Assembly: GCF_010093535.1 (NCBI RefSeq)
Contig: NW_022985167.1
Location: forward strand, 219,415 to 283,414
Source of the DNA: Lindgomyces ingoldianus
Lineage: Eukaryota > Ascomycota > Dothideomycetes > Pleosporales > Lindgomycetaceae
Direction: 5' to 3'
Length of the DNA: 64,000 nt
Notes under the pieces: model-generated
Databases searched by the model: none
What the model was told of the DNA's origin: nothing
The model's input: only the letters and a program-made list of their open reading frames with translations
Program-made: the position numbers and the translations under genes
In this document: piece after piece, positions 10,501 through 19,879 of the stretch
Layout of the letters: each line of letters opens with the position of its first letter
How positions within the stretch are numbered: the first letter of the stretch is position 1

Positions 10501-11041
10501 AGACGCTGGTGGGGTTTAATGAAGCGGTGGCTTGCTTGAACCGAACAGTATAGGGAAGATGGCGTGAGTGAAGAAGTGCAACTTCATGAGTGATCCCCTC
10601 CACCATTATCTCCCCCTCCTCTTCGCTTATTCCCCATTCTTTCTTGGATCCAGGGCTTGGTGGTGTTGTCTCAAACTTGTGTAATGCTGCTTCCCTCTTG
10701 TGTTTTAGAGAAAGTGGCGATGCCATCCATGTGGGAGGGCAAGAAATGTGTAGAATGCTGTCGGACTTGTCGCTGCAGAAAGACCCCACTCTCCCAAATG
10801 TAAGAAAATTGTCTTGGTCTGCGGTGTTCAGAGTCATCTTTATGTTGGAAGCAAACTCGTTCAGACTAATTCTCTTTCGCTTGCGTAGGTGTTTCCCCTG
10901 AGCGCAAGAGGCTCGAGAGCTGTATCTGCATTTTGAAAACACTATGCCATTCTCCGGGTCCCAAGTGTAGTTGTGTGCGACGTGACGGCGAACTCGGGAA
11001 GAAGTGAGACAGGTAGAGGAAGGCGGAGGCCTAGCCGTCAA
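7580..11041 (-). CDS. WRN-type DEDDy 3'-5' exonuclease domain protein with C-terminal helix-turn-helix
   Basis: This is a single 1153-aa frame. Residues 565-755 form a DnaQ-like 3'-5' exonuclease domain of the Werner/RNase D group. Motif I is FDIEW (D590, E592), motif II is KGDFNRLE (D658), and motif III is YAATD (Y735, D739), so all catalytic metal-binding residues and the DEDDy tyrosine are present. Residues 1065-1153 (LPLSEIAKHL, then STVSSYILQA) resemble the helix-turn-helix often found at the end of RecQ helicases (HTH_40 type). No helicase motifs occur between. The rest is acidic or Ser/Pro-rich and probably disordered. The likely role is nuclear trimming of DNA or RNA 3' ends with the HTH for nucleic-acid contact; the substrate is unknown. 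The start is the first ATG of the frame. Introns near the 5' end cannot be excluded. It is divergent from LSM5 across 422 bp. Confidence 0.85.
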   Translation of the reverse strand: MTARPPPSSTCLTSSRVRRHVAHNYTWDPENGIVFSKCRYSSRASCAQGKHLRKRKRISLNEFASNIKMTLNTADQDNFLTFGRVGSFCSDKSDSILHISCPPTWMASPLSLKHKREAALHKFETTPPSPGSKKEWGISEEEGEIMVEGITHEVALLHSRHLPYTVRFKQATASLNPTSVSASNVDCILIQWSRRPDNPIMKEKAPLDRARLGKAIDEQLRYEQLWKTRRQLLRNSRLQAVVHFPDKIRTRWNNSHHQIRMVPNTRKGVKTQRTSLISSRPSKATRTTKIDETRKSSSPYSMPATPAPLCLGSRDENAAQQLANGGVRYAIRRSGTGSIFTRLGEIPSQGRLRLSPSPRLSAPHSAPVLKDSKSLVDSEEVDGQEVSNKHDIPNQLEDNPGQGEPKEPELLGQLHSIASNGVTTCPGGECELPLSLTTNLLNEDVNEYSGGDTKVLAKSGNTSNNEGEPHKDNTSTGAGSQIASISDMNEASESEHSSDGEQGSKFLGDTEPESETEDTQEQHVPLTYQIPPGVLRAAMQASPNSDGGYYRYNFYRGPNDQHVSTHYCQSFQVAERVAKYFVGEKVVGFDIEWKPRATAKGGIKENVSLIQLACEDRIALFHLAMYKGTTPTELVPPTLRAILEDPNICKVGVAVKGDFNRLETWLGIKARGQFELSRLHNLVEFHTTEPSRVNNKLVSLAKQVEQHLQLPLFKGKVRESDWSEPVRLTREQITYAATDAYAGFRIYDILDAKRMLLRPTPPRPSCVEHDPLVAKRVKAVPKAIDVPKEDEMEDDEYETAAEDFAKEEVSSEIESSSEYSGQSDGPDADYALLTGGIERPFINPDHTNGAADSHVPLTGRVGCIRLAGLAGPDPAYPMLPEIPSSEEGIESDSSSVFETPPKRLGRRITQNIGPGPPSGGPDAAALSMDIGTEVSTHHEVDHTTEKPEKKTPRKTTSRARNLGVRPIFQQFENRERTNSITANAGKDEKKRETKPITDTAVPHQPQDSAANNPPEPSSESLPTFTPLEPIAASKSLEYTLADTWASEHVSSTIPSPSSSMSISPLARIHATVPHLRAYHLWHHQRLPLSEIAKHLRDPPLAQSTVSSYILQAVTLERLDSRAEDLRVLLRGLPDCLRKGRFRWLVERVGGFDE

Positions 11042-11463
11042 GAAAAATTAGCTTGGCAATTGAGTGATCCGGTATCTAATGTATACGGAAATATTACCTA
11101 TCATGTCCCTGGCCAGCAATGGACTGCACTCTGGACGAAGCGGGTATTCCTGCGGAAGCCATTGACAGCCGCCTCAGGTTGTGAACATTGAAGAAGTTTG
11201 GATGTGGCGCGCCGACGGGGAGAGCGCATTTTCGGAGGAGCATTGGTCTCCATTGTCGTGCTCCAACCAGGCACCAGACCTTTAAGAGTAGAGTGAGGAT
11301 TGGATTGGAGCACGTCTGCCTGGTGAAGGCCCGCTCTGTGTCCAGAAATTTCGCTGACTAATCGCCTGCATTGTTTCCATACAAGTGCCAAGCACTCACA
11401 ACCTCTCTAACCTCGCCATCACCTGCCTCAAGCCAAAAACCAAGATACCTCCAACTTCCAAGC
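11042..11463. promoter_or_regulatory. Shared divergent promoter region between the exonuclease gene and LSM5
   Basis: These 422 bp separate the two start codons of oppositely transcribed genes, so both promoters must lie here or overlap the 5' ends. I see no clear TATA box. The region is GC-moderate and unique. Confidence 0.5.
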
Positions 11464-12138
11464 ATGGCAACCGGGTCCCGCGACGAAGCCTGGCGATCTG
11501 CTCCAGACTGGGAGTCCGAAGAGGACGCTGAGAAGCCGCCTGCGTTGAAGCCGTCCAGCTCCACCTCATCCAAAGCGCCTATTTCCAGCACGGCTGTTAC
11601 CGTTAAGGATGCACCCGTGACTGTACCAAAGGTCACCCCCAAATCTTTGTCTGTACCTTTGTCCGGGGCCCTGGAGGCAGAAGAGACCACACCAAAAGTC
11701 TATCCTCTCGGTATGTCTCTACTTTCGATCTTTGCTTTTGGCTCTCTACTTATAATATGGCAGAGTTGCTCGACAAATGCATAGGGTCGAAAGTCTGGCT
11801 TCTCATGAAGGACGACAAGGGTATGTTTTCTATGCGCGCGACAGGCTTCAGTGTTCTAATTCAGGCACTAGAGTACGTCGGTTCTCTGGTCGGCTTCGAT
11901 GACTATGTCAACATGGTTCTCGAAAATGTCACCGAATAGTGAGTCATATCGAATGCCCGGAGAGATTCACAGCTGATGAATGTACAGTGACTACGCCCTT
12001 GGTAAGACTAAGATGAAGAAGCTGCTGCTCAATGGATCTGGCGTGGCGGTGATTGTACCCGGTGGAGACGGGCCAGACTACGCTACATTCGAGGTCGTCA
12101 ACCGGCAGGAGCCTGTTGAGGATCATGAGTGGCGCTGA
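11464..12138 (+). CDS. LSM5: U6 snRNA-associated Sm-like protein LSm5, with an unusual N-terminal extension
   Basis: The spliced product is 173 aa from exons 11464-11710, 11764-11820, 11872-11938 and 11988-12138. Introns are 53, 51 and 49 bp with GT..AG ends, placed so that the protein reads [13 protein letters not shown], then [20 protein letters not shown], then NVTEYDYALG. These are the Sm1 motif of LSm5. [18 protein letters not shown] supplies Sm2. LSm5 is a subunit of the LSm1-7 ring (mRNA decapping, cytoplasm) and the LSm2-8 ring (U6 snRNP, nucleus). About 82 residues precede the Sm fold; they are Ser/Thr/Pro/Ala-rich and start [10 protein letters not shown]. Most LSm5 proteins are about 90 aa with a short N-terminus, so this is nearly double. 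An unrecognised intron or later start could shorten it, but no other in-frame ATG precedes the fold. Confidence 0.9.
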
Positions 12139-14328
12139 GTGATGCATACCACTAGACAATGTATTGGAATCAAGTAGGAGCAGTTGCTACAGTTCACTGG
12201 ATACCAAAAATTCATCGCGATACCCTACCTCTTTGCTATATATTAAAACGTGATGTAAAGTTAGGGCGCGCCCAACTATCTCAAACACATTGAAACACTC
12301 TGCGGAATGTTCTCAAAATGCAGAACATTTGTTCAAACCGTGGCTAGAAGTACTGATGAAGTGAACAGGGTTCCAGCCTTCCTTCCCGAAATCAGGGAAC
12401 TACTATTGTATACACCATTTACAGAATGGGAAATACATTTGTAAACTCTTAACAGATTTACCGAGAAAATCAACGTCTACCTGGCGATTCTAAAATCGAG
12501 TACTCTCACGTTACATCTGACTTACTCGACTGTGCGATTGGCTGATACCATTGCCACGGCGGACTATTTCTCAGCAATCCTCGCCGAGACCTCCACCCCG
12601 CTCCTGACCTCGGCGATCTGATCAGATCGATTCACCGGGTAAGTTTTCCACGAGGCGAATTGATTGCCTCCTTCCAGTGAGACAATTGTATGCCGATCCT
12701 CCAGGTATGACAGGCCCTCAGAACGCCCGCAAAATTCCGATCAACGCACAGGGTCCTAATCGAAGATCTCTATTGCTCTTCGCTTAAAGGTGCAGCCTCG
12801 AATCAGGAGTTGGCACAGGGACCTAAACTTGGCACGACAAGTTGGCAAGTGGCCGGAAAATGGGAACCAAATCGAAAAGAGTCGGACTGCGGCTAGTCAG
12901 CCTGAATTGTGTGCCGGCCACAACATACATTTCTCGTGAGAGCGACAATATCGAGATATCTATCAGGGTGAATTCGAATCTGGGGCTCTCATCTCGGAAA
13001 GCCTCCACGTCATTCTGCCAGCAGCCGGAGCGAGGCCTCCGCGAGAAAGCACCGCTTGGCGGTAAGTTAACTATTGGAACGGGCTCCGCAGCCGGGAAAG
13101 GGTGAAGGTCGCCATCTCGAAGCGGAACGGCGTCCCTGTTGGCCTATTCACCAGCAGGCCCTGCATGCTTGGTGCGCTCAGTGCCCCGATCCTGTCCTTC
13201 GTCTTCGATCCCAAGGACCATCTGCCTGCATGTTGCGCGGCCTGCTGCCCACTGAGCTGTCTCCGTTGTTTGAAGCTTTTCCGCCTCTGTCCTCACCCTG
13301 CCTGCTGTCGCTGTCGCTGCATGCTCACGGCTCCTGGGAGGTGCGCATTCCTTGGCTCTCCTAACTGACGCCTCGCCGATGTTCCCTGCTGCTGGCCTCC
13401 ACCATCAAATCCCCGGCCGTCGCCTGCCGATCCGCCGCTCTGACCTCACCTGCCTACCGATTCTCAGCTGCCCCAGCTGCCAGTTTCTTTCCAATATTCT
13501 GTCCTCCGCGGCAACATGGCTCTCTCATCCCTCTAGGACGCCCACCAAATTGACGCAACCGCCACGCCGCCATGGTATCGCCACATCTTATTTCCTCGCT
13601 TCGCATATGGTAAATCTGATCGCACACGCCTGATCCTGGTCTTTTCTCCCTCTCTCTCGTACACCCTGCTCCCAACTGTTTGTTGCTGGACGAATGCTTC
13701 GCCATTCTCCTCTACATGCCCCGTTCCTGGATACATCCAATGCCCGGCGGCTTTCTTCTTCCCACCTGGCCAACCCACCGGTCGAGTCTTTCCTAGGATC
13801 TCGTACATCTCATGACCGCATCTTAGTGACACGCGCGCATCGTGCCACAGCATTATATATTCAGGTGAATCGGCCTAGTGCGCCGCTTCCCCAATTTAAC
13901 GCCGCGTCTATACTCATACTGATGGAAGCCGAATAAGCGCATCTCTTCTGGACCCTTTTACCCTTCTTTGCGCCTTGCGCCCTGCAACACTTGAATCCAC
14001 CCTGTTTTTCGTACGATCTGGACCTAGCCAGTGTTCACCTTCCTGCACAAAACTAAAAAGAAAATTTCTATACTTCTTCTTTCATTTTTGCTTGGAACAC
14101 TTCGCTCTCACCGCGACTGCGAGTTCCCGAGCTCGTCGCATTGCCTTGAGCGTACCTAATTATACCAGACCCCCGCTTTTCTTAGTCCTTCACTCTCTGG
14201 CAGGCCCCGGAATCAGCGAAGAACAAAAGTTGCAAGCGTGCTACCTTGAAATCAATCCGCACACGCTACCTTACTTGACCCTTCACACTCGTAGTCCCGG
14301 TACACGCCCGGTAGGCCATCTTCCCTAC
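12139..14328. other. Long intergenic region and probable leader of the SAM/HMG gene
   Basis: It holds no recognisable gene. 13100-14300 is pyrimidine-rich on the plus strand with many short overlapping open frames, typical of a long fungal 5' leader and promoter. Several ATGs precede the chosen start at 14329, including an in-frame one at 13975, so upstream ORFs may regulate translation. Confidence 0.45.
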
Positions 14329-16108
14329 ATGAGCGACCTGGGGGAACGGCTGGAGCGATTGGGACTGTCCCAATACCTTGAAGTTTTCGTTGCGGAAGGC
14401 TTTGATACCTGGGAAACAGTACTAGACATTACGGAATCAGACTTGTGAGTGGGTTGTTCACTTTTACAGGAAATATCAAGCTGATTATCTGCAGAAACGC
14501 TCTCAACGTCAAACTAGGCCATCGAAGGGTACGTTGTGACCTACCCTTTTAGGTTACATTTCAGCTATAGTATTCTATGAATCCTCCAACTAACTTAGAC
14601 ATCTATTAGAAGCTTCAAAGGGCAATTGCCGAAACGCGGGGCCAGGCTCATGACCGCCCGCTTCCCATTGCACTTGGAAAATCCACGAGTGTTGACGGAT
14701 CGTATCGAAGCGATGATTCTGCCCCAGAGAGCAAAAGTAGGCAACAAGACGTTCTCGCACCTGGGAATACCGGCACAAGTACGAAGCGAAAATACAGGCG
14801 ACACCCCAAAGTTAGTTCTTCCAAGCACCGGAAAGTTGATGTTCCGTCAACCGTGGTTCCTACTGTCCAAAAGCGGCACTGACAGCACTCAGCCGGACGA
14901 GCATGCACCAGAGCGCCCTCCGTCGGCTTATGTAATCTTCTCTAACCGTAAGGCTCATTCCAAAGGCTTGCAGAAGTTCCATAGCTAATATCACACAGAG
15001 GTGAGGGAAACACTTAAAGGCCAAGAGTATTCCTTTACCGAGATTGCAAAAGTCGTCGGTGAGCGGTGGCAGATCTTACCGGTCGTTGCTCGAGAAGCCT
15101 GTGAGCGCCAAGCCAACGCAGCCAAAGAGAAGTATTACGCAGAGCTGGCCGAGTACAAGAAAACCCCCCAGTACGATGCCTACCAGAAGTATCTCGAAGA
15201 TTTTAAGGCGAAGCACGCTGCCCCGCAGAAAGGTATGTTATCCAATACCCATCTATCAATTTTGTGTAACGTGAAGAATAGGCGCGGAAGGGAAGCGCTC
15301 CAAGATAGAGACCGGAACTAGCTCCTCAACCCTGAGCAGTGGCCTCGATCAGGCAGAACGCAGCAGAAGGGTTGGTTCCGCTCAGCCAGATCACTTCTCA
15401 ATGGGCCACCATAGGTCGGAGTCCTCGCCCCCTATACGGCTAGCCAGGCTTCCCGATGGCCACTCCTATGGGTCAAAATCAACATCTCCAGCGACACACT
15501 CCCTGTCAGGTATGAACTCCCCTCGGGTGGGTGACCTTTACTCTCCTCTATCTGCGTCGCCACGATCTGCATCACTCCACAAGGAAAATTCATTTGATCT
15601 CCACGCCAGCGCTTTGGCGCGAGACTCGCGCGAGCGGCATTCTGATCCCACGGTTCCTACGGTTTCTACGATATCTTTCCCCTCATCCTCTTACAGCCAA
15701 CCGCAGCCAATATCATCAACGACACCTCCTTCAGCCACTTATGGATCTCATTCTCATGGTCCCGTCGATCTTCCCTCAAGAAGGCCGTACTGGGAGCCGA
15801 CACGACTTCCACCGCTTACACATGAAGACACAACATTATCCTCCGAAAGCGGTGGTGGCTATAGCAGCACCGCAACTTATCCGCCACCACCTCCTCCAAC
15901 TGTCGATGGATCGAAATCCATGCGCATGCTCCCACAACCAGTGCCAAGCATTGGAGCTACCCCCTCACCTCTTAACCGGCCACCTCCTGTCTCGTCTGCA
16001 CAACAGCCTCAAGATTTCCGAACATCCTCCCTCGCGGCTCTGCTTAGAGCGAGTGAATTAGCCAGAGTGGCGGATGATGAAGCAGTGGACAAAGAAAGCT
16101 CCCCATGA
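14329..16108 (+). CDS. SAM-domain plus HMG-box DNA-binding protein
   Basis: Six exons give 488 aa: 14329-14444, 14495-14528, 14610-14810, 14893-14947, 14999-15232, 15282-16108. Residues 1-60 form a SAM domain (LERLGLSQYLEVF, then ESDLNALNVKLGHRRKLQRA) for protein interaction. Residues about 122-205 form an HMG box: PERPPSAYVIFSNQVRE, then FTEIAKVVGERWQILP and KEKYYAELAEYKK. HMG boxes bend DNA, and this architecture is found in ascomycete transcription regulators. The remaining C-terminus is Ser/Pro-rich and disordered with polyproline (15885-15900). The splice sites are set by the SAM and HMG consensus crossing introns 2, 3 and 4; for example, reading through intron 3 meets a stop. It is likely nuclear; its targets are unknown. 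Confidence 0.85.
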
Positions 16109-17858
16109 GTTAGTTCCTTATGATTCTCTGGCCGAGGTGTTAAGCGAAGGGTGGGTGAGTATCTAATACTTCCGGAAGTCTCCCCATCCTTCCGGACTTT
16201 TAAGTACGCTGCAATTATCAAACCGTATGGCAGAATCAACTAGGTATTCATCTTGCAGCAACGTTTACCGCTAACGAAGCCATAAGATCAGATGTCATGT
16301 CTATGGCTAAGCTTTAATCTTCTCTGCAAGTTCAGGCTTTTAGCCTATGCTTTCCCCTTCATCTCTCTTCTCTGGCGCGGGATTGTCCCTGCGACCGTAT
16401 TCGCGATTCGCATCTCAGGGCAATCTTACAATTGCCGGATCTGATTGCCACGATATGCGTATACTTCGTTTCTCAAACGTACACCTCCGGGAATTCATCA
16501 TATGATGCCACAAGCCGTTCAAAACAAACGGCGGGTGGAGAGAGGGAGTTGCGACGGGCTTACCCTTTTAGAAAGGCGTTCATTGACGACGCTATTCTAG
16601 GAGAGGCGATCTCATTCTACCTTCTCCAGCCATGGCGCAAGACGCACAAGCCATACCTATTTCTTACTAGCTAGGCTCCAGCTCTGAAATAGCAAAATTT
16701 ATTCTCCTGGTTTTTAGTTTTCTCAACAGAGTCCACAGATCTTAACCTGCATGGTAATATACAGGATCATTGTGGTGAGCACGCAGGTGCTGAGAGATCT
16801 AGAGCGGTCTGGCCATGCAGCCGCACTCTTGACTCAACCAAGCACAGTTGGATTTCGAGTTTGTTGGTCTCGCATTGGGATGGCAAAGTTTTCCTCAGAC
16901 TTCACCGGTTTTGTGGCAAAGGCGGTGCGAAGCTCGAGCAACACGCAAAATAAATGTCAGGTCATGATCAGCTTATCATTGAGAAGACTTTGTTTATGCT
17001 TGCATCTGCATCGATATACTGGTACGTGTGCAGTGCACAATTATCTTGGGAGAAAATTTTCCCGTTTTCACCATCGAAATCTGCATCGAGTGAGGTCCGT
17101 CTAAGCTTTCCACACCTGGGCTGCAGGTGTCAGGCCAGTTGCCAACCAGGGATGCTCATCTGTGGACAGGGCTTGGCGAGGGGGTGTGGAAGGTAAGGGT
17201 GAATTGTGTGTGGTTCGGGGTTCGGTGCCGAGCGAGAAAAGGGATTGGCTAGATGCTGAGTTCGGCAGTGAGCAAACCCCATGTAGGAACATGGCATTTT
17301 AGAATTGAGGATTGGTGTTTTTTGGGCCCTAAGGTAATCAAGATTCGTTTTCAGATCAGAGGCTGGTTCTGCGGAGTGGGAAGCAAGGAGCCGAACATGC
17401 ACTCCTGTTTGTTTAGAGAGATATCGCAAGAAGGGGCTACTGGGGATTCCTTTTTTGATCTGGATTCGAGGTCATGCCTGCTAGCAGTATGCTCTTGTCT
17501 CTCGCCAGTTTGATCTAGACGTCGGTCTTGGCGTGTCGTCTGGACAGTTGCAAAGAACAAGCAAGAGCGAGCAGTAGTTCAATATTCATCCACCTACCCT
17601 CTAATATTATCTTCCGGTCTCTCCTGAACCGGGTTCTGATTTTGCGCAGATCCAATGTTGATAGGACACTTGCTATTAGACCTCTTTTGCTCTCAAGACT
17701 TGGCGCACCGCTAGATCCACTTGCATCGGCGACGATCTAGACCGACGCACGCACAGATTCCAAGCTTCAGAGACCCACCGAACGAGGACATCTGCCCCGC
17801 TGCTCGGAACGAACTACCTCGCATCTGCACAGGTTTGCAGATACACAGACCGCTAGCT
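16109..17858. other. Intergenic region
   Basis: This is 1.75 kb between the SAM/HMG and DUF3074 genes, both on the plus strand. Only short scattered frames occur (80-117 codons) with no family resemblance. It presumably holds the 3' UTR of the first gene and the promoter of the second. Confidence 0.45.
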
Positions 17859-18921
17859 ATGGAAGGAGACGACAGGGGCGGAGCGGATCGCGTGGCTGGG
17901 GATTTGGGTGCGTCCAAGCGATCCGCCACTGCCACATCTGCGCCCAGAAAACTCAGACTGTCATATCTGGAGCCAAGGCCACTTGGCTTCAATGAGCTTC
18001 CGTATCATGTTGATTTTGGCGACGGGCTTGGCGGAGAGCTAGATGTTGTGGACTTTGTCCAAGCTGTGTTGGATGAGGCTAAGAGTTGGGATATAGAGCA
18101 ATGGCGACACACGGGGTCTAAGAGCTTGGACAAGCAGAGGAAGTATGCGCCGGTGACGCAGTTTGCGAAGGATATTGGAAAAAACACCTGGTTTGGGAGA
18201 GTATCGAGGCATGAAGAGAAGGCGCCGCTTCGGTATGCAGAGTTCGATTATGTGTTAAGGAGGAATCATTCGTGGCATGAGGGGCAGTATACGCCAGAGG
18301 TGGTAGAGGTGAACAGCATTTTGAAGTGGGATTTGGAGGGTGGTGGGAAGGTAGAAGGCTGGAAGGATATTTCTATGGAACGTAAGTCAGATGTCATTCT
18401 TCAACGATTCCTTCCTCAACCCATCCTCTCAAACTGCGATTCCAACTGACTGATATCTCATAGTCGTCGAAATGTTCCACAGACTTCCCATGCCGCTCAA
18501 CAAGCGCGTTTTCACAACTCTTGTCCTATCCGGTACCCGGACCGATCTCCAATCCTCAGAAACTTCCAACACTCTTGAGGAATTCATCGTTGTTCAACTC
18601 CCTGTCTCGCTCACTAAATTTCCGCCTGCCGTCAAGCAGCACTCACACGTTAAACCTAGCAAATACGTTCAAGGGGTGTATGTAAGTATTGAGCGGGTCG
18701 CGCAGATTCAAGGACCACTCAGCAATAGCAATGGCGACCAATCTGTTAAAAATCGATGGACCATGGCAACGGCGAGTGATGCGAAGGGTGTCCTACCGTT
18801 GTGGGTGCAGAAGAAGGCTGTGCCGGATGCTATTGCGAAGGATGTTAAGTTTGTGACGGATTATGTTCAAAAGAATTATGGCGGTGAAGGTTGGCCTGAA
18901 GGTTCTACGAAGGATAGGTAG
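17859..18921 (+). CDS. DUF3074 (START-like) domain protein
   Basis: Two exons, 17859-18381 and 18464-18921, give 326 aa; the 82-bp intron joins ISME to LVEMFHRLPMPLNKRVF. The block WFGRVSRHEEKAPLRYAEFD, then LRRNHSWHEGQYTPEV, and the C-terminal segment with FIVVQLPVSL and KYVQGVYVSIERV fit the fungal DUF3074 family. That family is predicted to have a START/Bet v1-like lipid- or ligand-binding fold. No signal peptide or membrane segment is visible, so it is probably cytosolic. The frame is open back to 17721, but the ATG at 17859 is preferred because the family begins shortly after it. Its ligand is unknown. Confidence 0.75.
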
Positions 18922-19593
18922 CGAAGAGGGGAAAGTGGTGGGATTGTTTTATTATGCGTATGCGCTGGTTCGCTACTTGTATTGTGGGTTGTAGTTTACT
19001 AATGCCGGATATCTTTTGGGACATGAACAGGATGGAGCTTGCCTAGCGCGTGGAGCAACTTGAACACCTAAGTAAGCTTCTAAGTTAGATTAAAAAAATG
19101 AAATAATAGTATGGAGTTCGGTTTCTTAAGCTGCTTATTTGTATCATAGAGGCAGCGCAGAAGAGTATCTTCCTGCATTGATACATATGCTGTCGGAACC
19201 TCTCCTCGAACAAGCCTCGAATAGGAATCCGCGCTTGGGAGAAAGCGGATAAAAGAAGCGTCGACTGACGCGTGGCTGCGACGCCTTTCCGCTTCAAGAC
19301 ACGAGTTGATAGCTTGGCTGTCTTTTCAGCCCTCAGCCTCACCATCTCGCGAGAGCGCTTCGTTGTCGTCTCCTGGTTGTGCTGTCTGCCATCTGCCTGT
19401 TGTACTTCCTCCCTTCTTTGCTACTCCTCCATCGGCTTTTTCAAACTTGGGGTCTAGCCGAGTCTTATTTGTCCCCTATTCTATAAATACCTTTGCTGTC
19501 ACGATCTATCGTCAGTCCCCTAGGCGTACCCCTGCACAACCGACCCCAAAGCTTCGTGCAGCTTGCGGAACGGGGCGATAGACTTAATTCATC
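18922..19593. promoter_or_regulatory. Intergenic region with TATA-like box upstream of the Q-rich gene
   Basis: CTATAAATAC (19481-19490) lies about 105 bp before the chosen ATG at 19594 and is followed by pyrimidine-rich sequence, a plausible core promoter. The remainder carries the 3' end of the DUF3074 gene and no other feature. Confidence 0.4.
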
Positions 19594-19848
19594 ATGCAGA
19601 ACTACAACCAAGCACCTCAAGGATATCAGCGGCCGGGAAGTACAGCTAGTTTTGCGGGGCAGCAAGGCCCGGCTCCCCCCCCGCCATATGGAGGTACGCA
19701 CCCCAGTACCCAATCATCCTCTCGAGGCCTGAATTGATGAATGTATAGCTCCTCAAGGCTTCCAAGCGACGTCTCCTCCTGCGCAGAGTCAATGGGCACC
19801 GCCTGCCCAGAACCAACAGCCCGTACAACAGCAATGGAATCAGTCCCC

Positions 19849-19879
<31 letters not shown>

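Noticed and set aside
13102..13368. Cys-rich 88-codon frame as a small secreted protein
   Set aside because: The Cys runs come from CT/GC-rich leader sequence, there is no signal peptide, and overlapping frames are equally open.
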